From: Planctomycetota bacterium
GTDB taxonomy: Bacteria > Planctomycetota > Planctomycetia > Pirellulales > Lacipirellulaceae
Length of the DNA stretch: 24,760 bases
NCBI GenBank assembly: GCA_013151315.1
Contig: JAADIN010000123.1
Coordinates: 1-24,760 of the forward strand
Direction: 5' to 3'
The notes beneath the pieces were generated by a model, which worked only from the letters and a program-made list of their open reading frames with translations, was not told the origin of the DNA and did no database searches. Positions 24,115-24,760 of the stretch are shown piece after piece. Numbering within the stretch: position 1 is the stretch's first letter; each line of letters starts with the position of its first letter. A program made the translations under genes and the position numbers.

Positions 24115-24760
24115 TCAATCCCGCAAACAGTGCATGTTCGCCATCCCGATACCACTCATGATACTACCAATAATTCCCACAAATCCTTGATCGGTCCCAC
24201 AGATAAACAAATTATCAAGATGCGTTCGGCCATCGATCTGTTCTCGGGCGTGCCGTAGACCGCACCGTTGTCGTGGCCCGTGAAACGCACGATCGTTGTC
24301 GGCGTAAACATGTCAGTATCGATCACCCGATGGCGATAGTCGGGGATGAAGCGGACTGCCGATTCGGTGATTCGGTCGTACCAACGCAGCTTTTCTAAGC
24401 GATAGTCGTGCTCATCGAGACCCTGCCAATAATCAAAATTGGCGAGCGAGGTGATGCGCATCGTGCCATCTTCGAGCGGCTTTCCGTACTGAAAATTATT
24501 GGGGCTGCAAATCACCCCGCTACGCATGTCGCACGACGGCTCGTTGGGCTTGGTCCAAGTGAACTCTTCGCAGTCGTTGTAAAACGTAATCGTTCGGTCG
24601 TGTCCCAGCTCTCGCGGCTCGACATCAAGCGTCGCAATGGTTTCACAAAAGCTGAGGCGACCGGCAGCCCGACTGACCACCGGTGCTCCATCGTCGCACA
24701 TCCGCATCGTTTCGGGCCAACCGGCCGACGACAAGACCCGCCGAGCCGCAAGCTCTTCGC
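24115..24760 (-). pseudogene. CrtI/phytoene-dehydrogenase-like FAD oxidoreductase, C-terminal part with a frameshift
   Basis: The frame is open to the window edge, so the N-terminal FAD domain is outside. Visible residues include DMFTPTTIVRFTGHDNGAVYG, typical of the C-terminal part of CrtI-like and retinol-saturase-like oxidoreductases. As read, the frame then gives an unrelated tail and stops at 24156. Shifting one base at 24241-24242 restores QIDGRTHLDNLFICGTDQ, then GFVGIIGSIMSGI, the conserved FAD-binding end of the family, with a TGA at 24115-24117. One T missing from a TT(T) run explains this. It is either a real inactivating mutation or a sequencing error. The restored stop lies next to the IS66-type relic. 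Confidence 0.75.

Noticed and set aside
24031..24258. 75-residue plus-strand frame as an intact gene
   Set aside because: Only its first ~21 codons resemble a protein family. The rest is antisense to the conserved end of the oxidoreductase gene.
1..24760. CRISPR array
   Set aside because: No run of regularly spaced identical repeats is present; repeats here occur once or twice and are palindromic elements.

Overview
The window reads as chromosomal DNA of a planctomycete, probably of the Pirellulales. This is an inference from gene content and repeats. Pointers are a fused SecDF with a long acidic insert, a TPR protein carrying two RNA-polymerase alpha-CTD-like domains, a very large AsmA-like protein, a DUF374 acyltransferase beside dapF, several GTG and non-standard starts, and short palindromic intergenic repeats. 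No database was searched, so family assignments rest on motifs recognised by eye.

Left part (1-7.2 kb): the 3' end of an unrecognised gene on the + strand, then minus-strand genes. dapF (lysine and peptidoglycan precursor) is followed closely by a lysophospholipid acyltransferase-like gene. A 1048+ residue AsmA-like envelope protein is followed by a small protein with a strong ribosome binding site. tilS (tRNA-Ile lysidine synthetase) is flanked on both sides by inverted copies of one ~86-bp palindromic element. About 850 bp without a recognisable gene comes next.

Middle (8.0-13.2 kb, + strand): rny (RNase Y) and a ymdB-type phosphoesterase, neighbours as in Firmicutes but here separated by a terminator-like hairpin. 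Then come a RelE/ParE-type toxin-antitoxin pair with overlapping genes, a DUF2752 membrane protein, a lipoprotein and a nucleotidyltransferase-fold protein.

Right part (13.2-24.8 kb): a membrane-anchored von Willebrand A protein lies divergent from a secreted alpha/beta-hydrolase-fold protein that lacks the nucleophile serine. A LysM protein follows. The minus-strand export/queuosine cluster is TPR-alphaCTD protein -> tgt -> yajC -> secDF, which keeps the widespread tgt-yajC-secD-secF order. A tRNA-Thr(CGT) lies just upstream. The right end holds a short IS66-type relic touching the 3' end of a CrtI/phytoene-dehydrogenase-like gene, which carries an apparent 1-nt frameshift and runs off the window.

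The best candidates for new biology are the TPR-alphaCTD protein encoded upstream of tgt-yajC-secDF, the tilS-flanking palindromes, the nucleophile-less hydrolase paired with the vWA protein, the acidic SecF insert, and the apparent ATT start of the AsmA-like gene.
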